16,938 nucleotides of DNA from JAVBKV01 sp031553885 (GTDB lineage: Bacteria; Bacteroidota; Bacteroidia; Bacteroidales; Azobacteroidaceae). The notes below the pieces were generated by a model, which was not told where the DNA came from, did not search any database, and was given only the letters and a program-made list of their open reading frames with translations. The translations under genes and the position numbers were made by a program. Every line of letters begins with the position of its first letter. The stretch's first letter is position 1. This document shows, piece after piece, positions 6,943-14,526 of the stretch. Location: contig JAVBKV010000063.1 of NCBI GenBank assembly GCA_031553885.1, positions 1 to 16,938 on the forward strand. Reading direction: 5' to 3'.

Positions 6943-7989
6943 CTAAAATTTCGCATTCAGCTGAAGTCCTAAGGCCCCAGGTTGAATGACCGGACTGACA
7001 ATGATGTATTTACCGAAACGATCATTGGCTTTATCCGTAAGGTAGTTCCGTACCGGAAAGTAAATGAGGTAGGCTAACTCTGTTCCCAGGATGGCAAAAC
7101 CGGCACCGGCAACCACATCGCAAACCCAGTGACGGTTATGGATCACCCGGGCAGCCCCGACCAGGGTAGCCAGGGTATAACCCGAATACGCCATCCATTT
7201 GTTGGAATCCTTGAATTCCTTATAAATCATGTGGGCTCCCACAAAAGCGACTGCCGTATGTCCGGACGGGAAAGAGTATTTTCCTCCATCGGGACGGTCC
7301 TCTTTCCACCATTCTTTAAGTCCCCGGACCGGTATAGCCGTAATCCCACCCGAAATTGCCATGAGAAAAACCTGATCCACCGGATGGTGTTTTTCATCCC
7401 CGAAAGCATCGAGGACAAACAAGCCCGGAGCAACGCAATACTGGGCAATATCGTCGAAAGGATTGTAAGACGGCTGACTGTTGGAACGATGAATATCGAT
7501 AAAATCATTATTCATCTTCGTCTGTGAAGCAATCGTTCCGGCAGCAATCAGAACGGCCGGAATAACCAGGTTCTTAAGTTCAGGCTTATATTCAACGGGA
7601 GGAATATAAAACCGCCGGATGGCCATTTCCGGCCGGTTATTCAAAACCAATTCCCTCATTTCCATGGCAATTAAACTCAAATCCTCACCGACCGGAATAG
7701 TTGTTTCGACCTTAACCTCCGGGAAAGACAACTTTTGAAGAGGATGGGGTCTCTTCTGATCCGGGATAGAGACCACATCAGTTTGGGTTGGAGTAAATGG
7801 TTTCTTCACCGGTTTTTCCTCTTGTTTTTTTTCAACCAGAGGCTCTTCTTTTCCAACTACAAAAGAAAAAGAAGGAAGAAGATACCGATTCAACGAAAAT
7901 GATATAAACAAGAACAGCAAGACCCATAAGATCCTGCCGGTTCCTGAAATATTCCATACTGATTTTTTATTTATCTTCGTTGTACCCAA
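6943..7989 (-). CDS. PAP2-family membrane phosphatase starting at TTG
   Basis: This 348-residue protein is a type 2 phosphatidic acid phosphatase homolog, probably acting on a lipid or isoprenoid phosphate at the periplasmic face. The three signature motifs are present: K225-x6-R232-P, P241-SGH244 and A280-R281-x5-H287-x3-D291, with alanine where many members have serine. A membrane segment at residues 20-38 is followed by a Lys/Glu/Pro-rich linker (47-66), then a domain with several hydrophobic segments. The C-terminus (ALGLQLNAKF) looks like a terminal beta strand. The first codon after an in-frame TAG is TTG at 7989, and no ATG precedes residue 109, so TTG is the most likely start. It overlaps the end of fucP by 19 bp, suggesting coupled translation. 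Confidence 0.85.
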   Translation of the reverse strand: MGTTKINKKSVWNISGTGRILWVLLFLFISFSLNRYLLPSFSFVVGKEEPLVEKKQEEKPVKKPFTPTQTDVVSIPDQKRPHPLQKLSFPEVKVETTIPVGEDLSLIAMEMRELVLNNRPEMAIRRFYIPPVEYKPELKNLVIPAVLIAAGTIASQTKMNNDFIDIHRSNSQPSYNPFDDIAQYCVAPGLFVLDAFGDEKHHPVDQVFLMAISGGITAIPVRGLKEWWKEDRPDGGKYSFPSGHTAVAFVGAHMIYKEFKDSNKWMAYSGYTLATLVGAARVIHNRHWVCDVVAGAGFAILGTELAYLIYFPVRNYLTDKANDRFGKYIIVSPVIQPGALGLQLNAKF

Positions 7990-9260
7990 CTACCAAACCA
8001 AGCAATGACAATGAAACAAATCAACGGAAGAACAAAAGATACCCGTACAGAAGAAAGAAATTCGAACCAAACGGCTTTATCAATCAACAATCCCTGCATC
8101 GGAGGCATCAGACAGCCGCCGCCTATAGCCAGAATCAATCCGGCTGATCCAAGTTTGGCATCGTCGCCCAGTCCTTTCAGCGCTATACCGTAAATGGTGG
8201 GAAACATTAACGACATACAAGCCGATATGGCAACCAGGCAATACAAGCCAGGCATACCGTGAATAAAAATGGTTCCCAACGTAAAGATAATACCTCCGAT
8301 TGCCAGGCACATCAATAATAGGCTCGGCTTGATATATTTCAACAAATACGTACAGACAAAACGACTGCACACAAAAATACCCATCGCAATCATATTATAC
8401 CCCTGGGCATCGGCTTTACTCATTCCCAGCTCTGCCTCCGCATATTGAATGATAAACGTCCAGACCATGATCTGCACTCCTACATAAAATGCCTGCGCAA
8501 GAACGGAAAATAAATAACGCCGGTTTTTGAATAGTCTCGTGAATGTAGGACCTATATTCAGGGATCCTTTTGTTTTAGGAGCATCTTCGGGAAGTCTGGA
8601 TAACGCAAAAATAACAAAGAAACCCAATACGACTAATCCTAGCATCAGATAGGGTCCGCTAACCACACCCAGATCGCTTTTCTGCATTTCCATAAAAGCC
8701 GAAGGATCGGTAGTCTGCAACACTTCCCTTTCTGCTTCCGTAGCTGTATTCAAACGGGAAAGAATAAACTCTTTGGCAACCAGCATCCCTGTCAGTGAAC
8801 CGATCGGATTGAAAGCCTGTGAAAAATTAAGCCTTCGTGTAGCGGTTTCTTCCGCGCCCATGGAAAGAATGTACGGATTAGAAGTAGTCTCCAGAAAAGC
8901 CAATCCACAGGTCATTACGAAATAGGCAATAAGAAAAGCCCAGAAAGCCATGGCAGTACCGGCAGGGATAAACAACAGGCAGCCGAGTGAGTATAATCCG
9001 AGACCGACTAATATTCCCTTTTTGTAATTGAATTTAGTAACAAAAATAGCAGCCGGAATGGCCATAAAACAATATCCGCCATAAAAAGCGAACTGAACCA
9101 GCGAACTTTCAAAATTGGAGATTAACAAGATATTCTTGAAGGCCGCCACCATCGGATTGGTGATATCATTGGCAAAGCCCCATAAAGCAAAAAGTGACGT
9201 GACCAGAATAAAGGGAAATAGCATCGATTTGGCTATCACCGGAACTTTTTGTTTATCCAT
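7971..9260 (-). CDS. fucP: L-fucose:H+ symporter FucP
   Basis: This 429-residue major facilitator imports L-fucose by proton symport across the inner membrane. It aligns by eye with E. coli FucP (438 residues): FALWGFANDITNP near residues 24-36 corresponds to FFLWGVANNLNDI, and GLAFLETTSNPY (119-130) contains Glu124, the counterpart of E. coli Glu135. Asp46 of E. coli aligns with Asn35 here, while an Asp (Asp32) lies one helical turn earlier; this looks like the usual Bacteroidota form of the motif. Twelve hydrophobic helices are plausible across the length. It lies 89 bp downstream of fucI with a strong hairpin in the gap. The start ATG at 9260 gives a typical length. A close hexose permease of the FGHS family is the alternative. 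Confidence 0.9.
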   Translation of the reverse strand: MDKQKVPVIAKSMLFPFILVTSLFALWGFANDITNPMVAAFKNILLISNFESSLVQFAFYGGYCFMAIPAAIFVTKFNYKKGILVGLGLYSLGCLLFIPAGTAMAFWAFLIAYFVMTCGLAFLETTSNPYILSMGAEETATRRLNFSQAFNPIGSLTGMLVAKEFILSRLNTATEAEREVLQTTDPSAFMEMQKSDLGVVSGPYLMLGLVVLGFFVIFALSRLPEDAPKTKGSLNIGPTFTRLFKNRRYLFSVLAQAFYVGVQIMVWTFIIQYAEAELGMSKADAQGYNMIAMGIFVCSRFVCTYLLKYIKPSLLLMCLAIGGIIFTLGTIFIHGMPGLYCLVAISACMSLMFPTIYGIALKGLGDDAKLGSAGLILAIGGGCLMPPMQGLLIDKAVWFEFLSSVRVSFVLPLICFIVIAWFGSWVQRR

Positions 9261-9279
9261 ACTAGTATTTTATACAAAA

Positions 9280-9337
9280 TTGAGGCCGCATCAAAAATCC
9301 GATAGTTATAAAAAACAAATCGTTGATGCAGCCTCAA
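9280..9337 (-). terminator. Hairpin between fucI and fucP, terminator or mRNA-processing element
   Basis: On the minus strand TTGAGGCTGCATCAA (9337-9323) pairs with TTGATGCGGCCTCAA (9294-9280). The stem is 15 bp with one G-U pair and a loop of 28 nt, followed by TTTTG. It starts 12 nt after the fucI stop codon and ends about 20 nt before fucP. It could attenuate transcription into fucP or protect the fucI 3' end. The loop is long and the T-run short for a strong intrinsic terminator. Confidence 0.6.
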
Positions 9338-9349
9338 GGTGTTTAATCA

Positions 9350-11137
9350 TTATTTGTATAATGGTCCGTAAGTCTGACAAGCCCGGTAATCGGCTCCTTC
9401 TTTATCCATGCCAAAAGCATTCCATACAGCAGGGCGGAAAATATCCTTTTCTTCCACGTTGTGCATACACACCGGAATACGCAGCATGGAAGCCAGCGTA
9501 ATCAGGTCGGCGCCGATATGACCATAACTGATCGATCCGTGATTAGCACCCCAGGTATTCATTACGGAATAGACATCCTTGAAGTTATCGGTGTCGTTCA
9601 ACCGAGGAGCAAACCAGGTCGTCGGCCAGCCTTTATCGGTACGGTCATCCAGTATCTTATGAGCTGCCGGGTCCAGTTCGACGGTCCATCCTTCTGCAAT
9701 CTGCAAAACAGGACCCAGTCCCTTGATCAGGTTCAGCCGAACCATGGTACACGGCATTCCGCCACGGGTTAAAAATTTAGAAGAATAACCGCCGCCACGG
9801 AAATATTCACGATTAGCAGGCACCCAGGTAGTAGCATCCAGGCAGTCCTGCGCTTCTTCCTTGGAAATTTCCCAGAAAGGCTTCATAACCGGATTACCGT
9901 CTTTATCGCTTTGACGGGCCGATCCATCCAATGTGGCAGCTCCGGAATTAATCAGGTGAATGATTCCGTTGGCCGCTTTTCCCTGTAATTTTTTTCCGGT
10001 CACTCTTTCTACGGCTTCCGGACTCCAGTAGGTACGGACATCAGCAAAAATCTGGGCCGTATTCGTCAATAAATGTCCGAACAACATAACGGTTCCGTTC
10101 AGGGCGTCGTTTTCAGTAGCAAACACATACGGTTGACGAATTCCCGTCCAGTCGAAAGAGGAATTCAAAATCGCCTCGGTGAAATCACCGTTGGGATAGA
10201 AATCCGTCCATTGACGTTGCCCCTGGAAACCGGCTGCAATCGCATTGTGTCCCAAAGCCTCTTCTCCGAATCCCATCTCTTTTAATTTCGGGTTACCGAT
10301 CATCAGATCACGGGCAATCAAAGTCATTTTGACAATGAATTCCCAGTCGGCATCCTTACCGGCACGGTCTTTCTGCAAATCAGGGCGATTACATACATCG
10401 ACTCCTTCTTTACAATTCGCTTTAGCCCAAGCCAAGGCTTTTTCAAATTCTTCTTTATCGTAAATGCCCAAGGTCATACGGCGGATGATTTCCACTTCAT
10501 CGATGCCTTCGCAACGCATTCCCAAATAATCTTCAAAGAAATCGGGATTCACAATCGAACCGGCAATACCCATACAAACCGCACCGATGGACAGGTAAGA
10601 TTTACCCCTCATGGTGACTACAGCCAAAGCGGCCTTAGCAAAACGAAGCAGCTTTTCCGTTACATCGGCAGGAATCTCCGTTGTGCCGGCCTCCTGTACG
10701 TCATGTCCGTAAATACCGAAAGCGGGCAAACCTTTCTGAGCGTGAGCAGCCAATACGGCAGCTAAGTATACAGCTCCAGGGCGTTCGGTTCCGTTAAATC
10801 CCCACACGGCTTTAATGGTATGCGGTTCCATATCCATCGTTTCACTGCCGTAACACCAGCAGGGAGTAACCGTAATTGTGATGCCTACATTTTCCTTTTT
10901 GAATTTCTCGGCACAAGCCGCACTCTCAGCCACCCGGCCGATAGTCGTATCGGCAACGATACACTGCACCGAAGTTCCGTCGGGATATTTCAAGGTAGAA
11001 GTCAGCAATTCAACCACACTTTTAGCCATATTCATGGTTTGTTGTTCGAGGGATTCTCGTATGCCGCCCATGCGTCCATCAATTACAGGACGGATTCCGA
11101 TTTTAGGCCATTCGCCTTTGAGTCTTTGCGTTTTCAT
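9350..11137 (-). CDS. fucI: L-fucose isomerase
   Basis: This 595-residue cytoplasmic enzyme converts L-fucose to L-fuculose and commonly D-arabinose to D-ribulose, using Mn2+. Length matches E. coli FucI (591). The catalytic and metal residues fall at a constant offset of five: Glu342 in FATENDALN (E. coli Glu337), Asp366 in FADVRTYW (Asp361) and His533 in GANHGSISYGH (His528). The N-terminal stretch PKIGIRPVIDGRMGGIRESL is also diagnostic. It is the first gene of a minus-strand run, fucI-fucP-PAP2, with a promoter-like sequence about 58 nt upstream. The fuculokinase and fuculose-1-phosphate aldolase genes that complete the pathway are not in this window, and no AraC-type or GntR-type fucose regulator is adjacent. 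Confidence 0.97.
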   Translation of the reverse strand: MKTQRLKGEWPKIGIRPVIDGRMGGIRESLEQQTMNMAKSVVELLTSTLKYPDGTSVQCIVADTTIGRVAESAACAEKFKKENVGITITVTPCWCYGSETMDMEPHTIKAVWGFNGTERPGAVYLAAVLAAHAQKGLPAFGIYGHDVQEAGTTEIPADVTEKLLRFAKAALAVVTMRGKSYLSIGAVCMGIAGSIVNPDFFEDYLGMRCEGIDEVEIIRRMTLGIYDKEEFEKALAWAKANCKEGVDVCNRPDLQKDRAGKDADWEFIVKMTLIARDLMIGNPKLKEMGFGEEALGHNAIAAGFQGQRQWTDFYPNGDFTEAILNSSFDWTGIRQPYVFATENDALNGTVMLFGHLLTNTAQIFADVRTYWSPEAVERVTGKKLQGKAANGIIHLINSGAATLDGSARQSDKDGNPVMKPFWEISKEEAQDCLDATTWVPANREYFRGGGYSSKFLTRGGMPCTMVRLNLIKGLGPVLQIAEGWTVELDPAAHKILDDRTDKGWPTTWFAPRLNDTDNFKDVYSVMNTWGANHGSISYGHIGADLITLASMLRIPVCMHNVEEKDIFRPAVWNAFGMDKEGADYRACQTYGPLYK

Positions 11138-11194
11138 ATCCGGGTATTATTTGTATATAAGTTAAACGATTTAGCTTTTATTGTATCAAAGAAA

Positions 11195-11202
11195 CAAAGG
11201 TA
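11195..11202 (-). promoter_or_regulatory. Promoter -7 box of fucI
   Basis: Read on the minus strand this is TACCTTTG, a full match to TAnnTTTG. It lies 58 nt upstream of the fucI ATG, giving a leader of about 50 nt. A T-rich sequence (CTTTTC) near 11222-11228 sits about where the -33 box should be but is not a perfect TTTG. Confidence 0.55.
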
Positions 11203-11269
11203 GTGATATTTTTTATAAAAGAAAAGTTTTGGAGAGAGAACTACAAAATTATTCAAAGTAGATGACGAC

Positions 11270-11300
11270 TGAAAAAATCCAATTTAATACATTGAATGTA
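11270..11300 (-). terminator. Possible weak terminator after the toxin cassette
   Basis: Downstream of the 106-residue gene on the minus strand, TACATT-C-AATGTA (11300-11288) forms a short palindrome. It is followed 12 nt later by a run of six T residues (about 11276-11271). The stem is AT-rich with a 1-nt loop, so the prediction is weak. It sits in the 176-bp gap before the fucI promoter. Confidence 0.25.
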
Positions 11301-11313
11301 ACATACAGAAAAA

Positions 11314-11634
11314 TTATGGAGAACTTAATTTTTTGTGTATAGTATTATAGATTTCGCCTGCTAGATATTGAGCCTTTAATAAATTTTCCTCTGAAATGTC
11401 ATTTTTAACTTTTAGAAAAGTTCCACCAAAACATTCAATAAACGATAATTCCAAATAAATTTCATCCATAGAAAACGTCAATATACCTGAATTCCAAAAA
11501 GGAGGCTGATAATCAAAAATAACAACCTCACTTCTATACTTAAGATATTCAACGGCTATTCTAAAAGAATCAACCCTATTGGGATTATCATCTAAAATAA
11601 ATATTTTATATCCATCAAAAAAATATTCATTCAT
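11314..11634 (-). CDS. Small cytoplasmic protein, candidate immunity protein
   Basis: I do not recognise a named family. The 106-residue product has no signal peptide or membrane segment. It is rich in aromatic residues, with predicted alternating strands (YKIFILDDN, SEVVIFDYQPPF, GILTFSMDEIYLELSFIECFGG) and one C-terminal helix (EENLLKAQYLAGEIYNTIHKKL). It is acidic. The gene begins 12 bp after the stop of the large secreted protein with a toxin-like C-terminus, on the same strand. Size, location and downstream position fit an immunity protein that neutralises the C-terminal domain of its neighbour. The role is inferred from context only. DNA is AT-rich like the rest of the cassette. Confidence 0.7.
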   Translation of the reverse strand: MNEYFFDGYKIFILDDNPNRVDSFRIAVEYLKYRSEVVIFDYQPPFWNSGILTFSMDEIYLELSFIECFGGTFLKVKNDISEENLLKAQYLAGEIYNTIHKKLSSP

Positions 11635-11646
11635 TATAAACCCATT

Positions 11647-14511
11647 TTAATTTATTGGGATTTTAAAAAATTGATCTACATCACTTCTACCTTTCATAGA
11701 CCCTTCTATAATTTTATTATAATCTCCCCTATAGTGACTATATACTGCTTCCCATGTCATATTTATTTCTTTTGTATTTAGAAATTCAGCTATATCAGCA
11801 TCCTTCATTGCATTTCTCGCATTCATTCTTATTTCATTTCGCATATTAAAAGCTTGTTTAGCTTGCTGTTCCAGTGGTTTTGTTTTATCCAACAAATCCT
11901 TAATTTTTGCTTTTCGCCAAGAATACCATACTCTTGCTTCGTAAAGAGTAAGACTTCTATATTCTGGGATCAAAGATAATCTTAATTTTACTGACAACTC
12001 CGATAAATTTGAGGCCTCTTGAATTTCTTTGGTAGCTAATGCTAGCCTCTGAGCAAAACCTATTTCATCATCAACAAGTATTAGTATATCATTTAAATTA
12101 TCTTTCGAAAGATTTGATAACCCATTCTTATTCGCCCATGAAACAAAATTATCAATTTTTATTTTATCATTAGATGATGTCCTTAATAAATTCCAATTTT
12201 CTTCACATTTTTTCAAATTTTCAAGCTCTTTTTTGGAAAGTTTTTTATTTTTTAGACTTGCATTTGCATTTACATAATATGATTCTAATTGGGGAGAAAG
12301 ACTTTTTCCTTCTTTTAATGCCAATTGAGATGACGGTGGTAGTTTTTTATAATAGTCATGTCCTTTTCTGCTGATACTAACCCCTCCCTTGGTTAATCCT
12401 ATAAGAAGCATTGCTTCATTATATAATTCAATATAATCATATAAATTATCCTCAGGTTTGACAACATCAATGTCTTTTATAGTATTCCCAATAGCCCCAG
12501 CAACTTCAATCATCGCCCAAATTCGAGGACCCCATGTTGCTGCCTTTAAAAGGCTTCCTATTCCTGAGAAAAAAGATATTACATCAAAAGTTAATAATCC
12601 CTGCTTTTTAATGATATCTACAAATTCTTTATCTTCGATAAAATCTAAAAAAAATGCAGGAACAACACATATTTCTCCATTTTTATCGTAAACTACCGCT
12701 CCATCAATCGCTGTTTGCACGACTGATATGTTACTTTTAGCTGGGATAATAAAAACAGGAGCAAGCAACGACAACTCACATATACTCTCTGATTCCTTAC
12801 TAGTTCCACTATAAGGTTGCAGGCCAACATCAAGGCGTAACCGCTCTACAAATATTTTAACTCGTTTAGATTCTTTGTCGATTATGCCTTTATGTTTAAA
12901 ATCTCCAATCTTAGCATCTAAATACAAATATTGTCCCCAAAAGCGAGAATCTTCTTGATCCATAATAATTTTAGGCTCCCAAAAATGTTGACACTTAGCA
13001 TACATCCTCAGCAGAGTTTCAACAAAAGAAGAATAATTGTTTCCATCAAAAAGATTAACAGAATAATCGTCAATTTTTTTTATTAAATGGTATAGAGTAG
13101 CATTATTTGCATATAATTTTTCAAGAAAAACATATGTTAAAGAGTCTTTCTGTTCAATATGTTTTATTATACGTAAAATAGCTTGCTCAGACTTTTCCCC
13201 AATTATATTTTGTTGTGATATATTTTTAAAAATATCAAATGGATACTTTTCTAAATGCTCAGACAAAGATTCTTCACATGCCGTATTTACTAGCTCAACA
13301 AGATCATTTATTTCAATACTTAAAGGTTGAACTATTGCAAATCGATTCAATTTCTCCAAGTCTTTTTGAAAACTCCATTCGGAACACACTCCTCTATTTA
13401 TTTCTTTGAAAAAATAATCTTCTTCTGTTTTTAGCACATACCCAACTATATCATTCAATGAATATGTTTGATTTCCTTCTTTCCAACATATAATTCTTAT
13501 ATCCTCACCCTGAGGTAATCCCTTAAACTCTTCTAATTCTGATGATTTCTTTTGCTTGGGAAGTATATACTGAGCATCATTAATAAACAACCTAGTATCT
13601 CCGATTATTTCATTACCAACTCTAAGATAAACAGGGTTTGTTCTATATTGACCTATTGAAAATAATTTCTGATAAAATTTATGTCCTGTTGAATTCTTTG
13701 CATATTTTTCGATTTCCCCATAGAGCGACAAATTAGGAATTCTTCCTTGAACCGTAATATAACCGATTGGATTTTTCTTTCCTTGTAAATCCGTAGTTAC
13801 AATGAAAGATCCTTCTGGAATTCTTTCATTTATTAAAAATGAGAAATCTTCATCAACCGATTGTTGAGATAATAAGTATTTATTATCATTAATGGTTGTT
13901 ATAATGGTATCTCCTTTTTTATAAACCGGCTTTTCTTGATAATAACCAATACAAATCTTTGGGATATCTTCTATCTCCTGTTCATATTCTATATCCTCAG
14001 ACAATTCGTTTGCTCTAGTTTCTATTGTTACCCTATTGTCGACTACAGGCGGTGAAGGGACCTCATATTCAGTTAATTCTTCAAAATTGGTCCTATATCG
14101 TGCAATTTCAGGGACATTCCGTTCTAACCATTCTTGATTCACAAGCTCAAATATTTTCTGCAGCTCTGTATTATATAAAAAAGGAGAGTATTTTTCACCT
14201 GTTTTTATTGTATTATACTCAGCTAAAGAGACACACCTACAAGTTGATTGATATTTTTTCAATCGAACTCCTGCAGTTATAGTTGATCCTGTTATGGTTT
14301 TTCCATTTTCTGCATCAACATTATCAAGCATTTTATTTACTTGGTCAAAACTTTCTTGTCTTTTTCTATCCTTTTCCCGTTTTTCCCTTTCACACTCTTC
14401 TTTTGAATTGAAAGTATTTATTTTAATTCCCAAGTCATGCAAAATATATTGTTGAGAAAAAATAAAATTCGAGTTAATAAAAATCAGGATAACAATAAAA
14501 CTATATTTCAT
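11647..14511 (-). CDS. Secreted Bacteroidota polymorphic-toxin-like protein
   Basis: The frame opens at 14523, but I prefer the ATG at 14511 (954 residues) because it places MKYSFIVILIFINSNFIFSQ as a clean signal peptide; the residue numbers here count from 14523. After a Lys/Glu-rich stretch (42-58) come two tandem copies of a beta-rich unit (about 192-257 and 290-363), a long helical middle (400-520), and a hydrophobic Gly/Ala-rich segment (646-682, including SFFSGIGSLLK and WAMIEVAGAIGNTI). The end (about 858-958) is a basic helical domain with YEARVWYSWR and FNMRNEIRMNARNAM. The stretch from PAFFLDF to GAIGN resembles the pre-toxin region I know from Bacteroidota polymorphic toxins. It lies 15 bp after the TPR gene and 12 bp before a small gene. 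I infer a toxin with cognate immunity; the chemical activity is unknown. Confidence 0.72.
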   Translation of the reverse strand: MKYSFIVILIFINSNFIFSQQYILHDLGIKINTFNSKEECEREKREKDRKRQESFDQVNKMLDNVDAENGKTITGSTITAGVRLKKYQSTCRCVSLAEYNTIKTGEKYSPFLYNTELQKIFELVNQEWLERNVPEIARYRTNFEELTEYEVPSPPVVDNRVTIETRANELSEDIEYEQEIEDIPKICIGYYQEKPVYKKGDTIITTINDNKYLLSQQSVDEDFSFLINERIPEGSFIVTTDLQGKKNPIGYITVQGRIPNLSLYGEIEKYAKNSTGHKFYQKLFSIGQYRTNPVYLRVGNEIIGDTRLFINDAQYILPKQKKSSELEEFKGLPQGEDIRIICWKEGNQTYSLNDIVGYVLKTEEDYFFKEINRGVCSEWSFQKDLEKLNRFAIVQPLSIEINDLVELVNTACEESLSEHLEKYPFDIFKNISQQNIIGEKSEQAILRIIKHIEQKDSLTYVFLEKLYANNATLYHLIKKIDDYSVNLFDGNNYSSFVETLLRMYAKCQHFWEPKIIMDQEDSRFWGQYLYLDAKIGDFKHKGIIDKESKRVKIFVERLRLDVGLQPYSGTSKESESICELSLLAPVFIIPAKSNISVVQTAIDGAVVYDKNGEICVVPAFFLDFIEDKEFVDIIKKQGLLTFDVISFFSGIGSLLKAATWGPRIWAMIEVAGAIGNTIKDIDVVKPEDNLYDYIELYNEAMLLIGLTKGGVSISRKGHDYYKKLPPSSQLALKEGKSLSPQLESYYVNANASLKNKKLSKKELENLKKCEENWNLLRTSSNDKIKIDNFVSWANKNGLSNLSKDNLNDILILVDDEIGFAQRLALATKEIQEASNLSELSVKLRLSLIPEYRSLTLYEARVWYSWRKAKIKDLLDKTKPLEQQAKQAFNMRNEIRMNARNAMKDADIAEFLNTKEINMTWEAVYSHYRGDYNKIIEGSMKGRSDVDQFFKIPIN

Positions 14512-14526
14512 ATCCAAATGCATATA

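Noticed and set aside
10820..11203. 127-codon open frame opposite the start of fucI
   Set aside because: It is antisense to the well-conserved FucI N-terminus and overlaps the fucI promoter.
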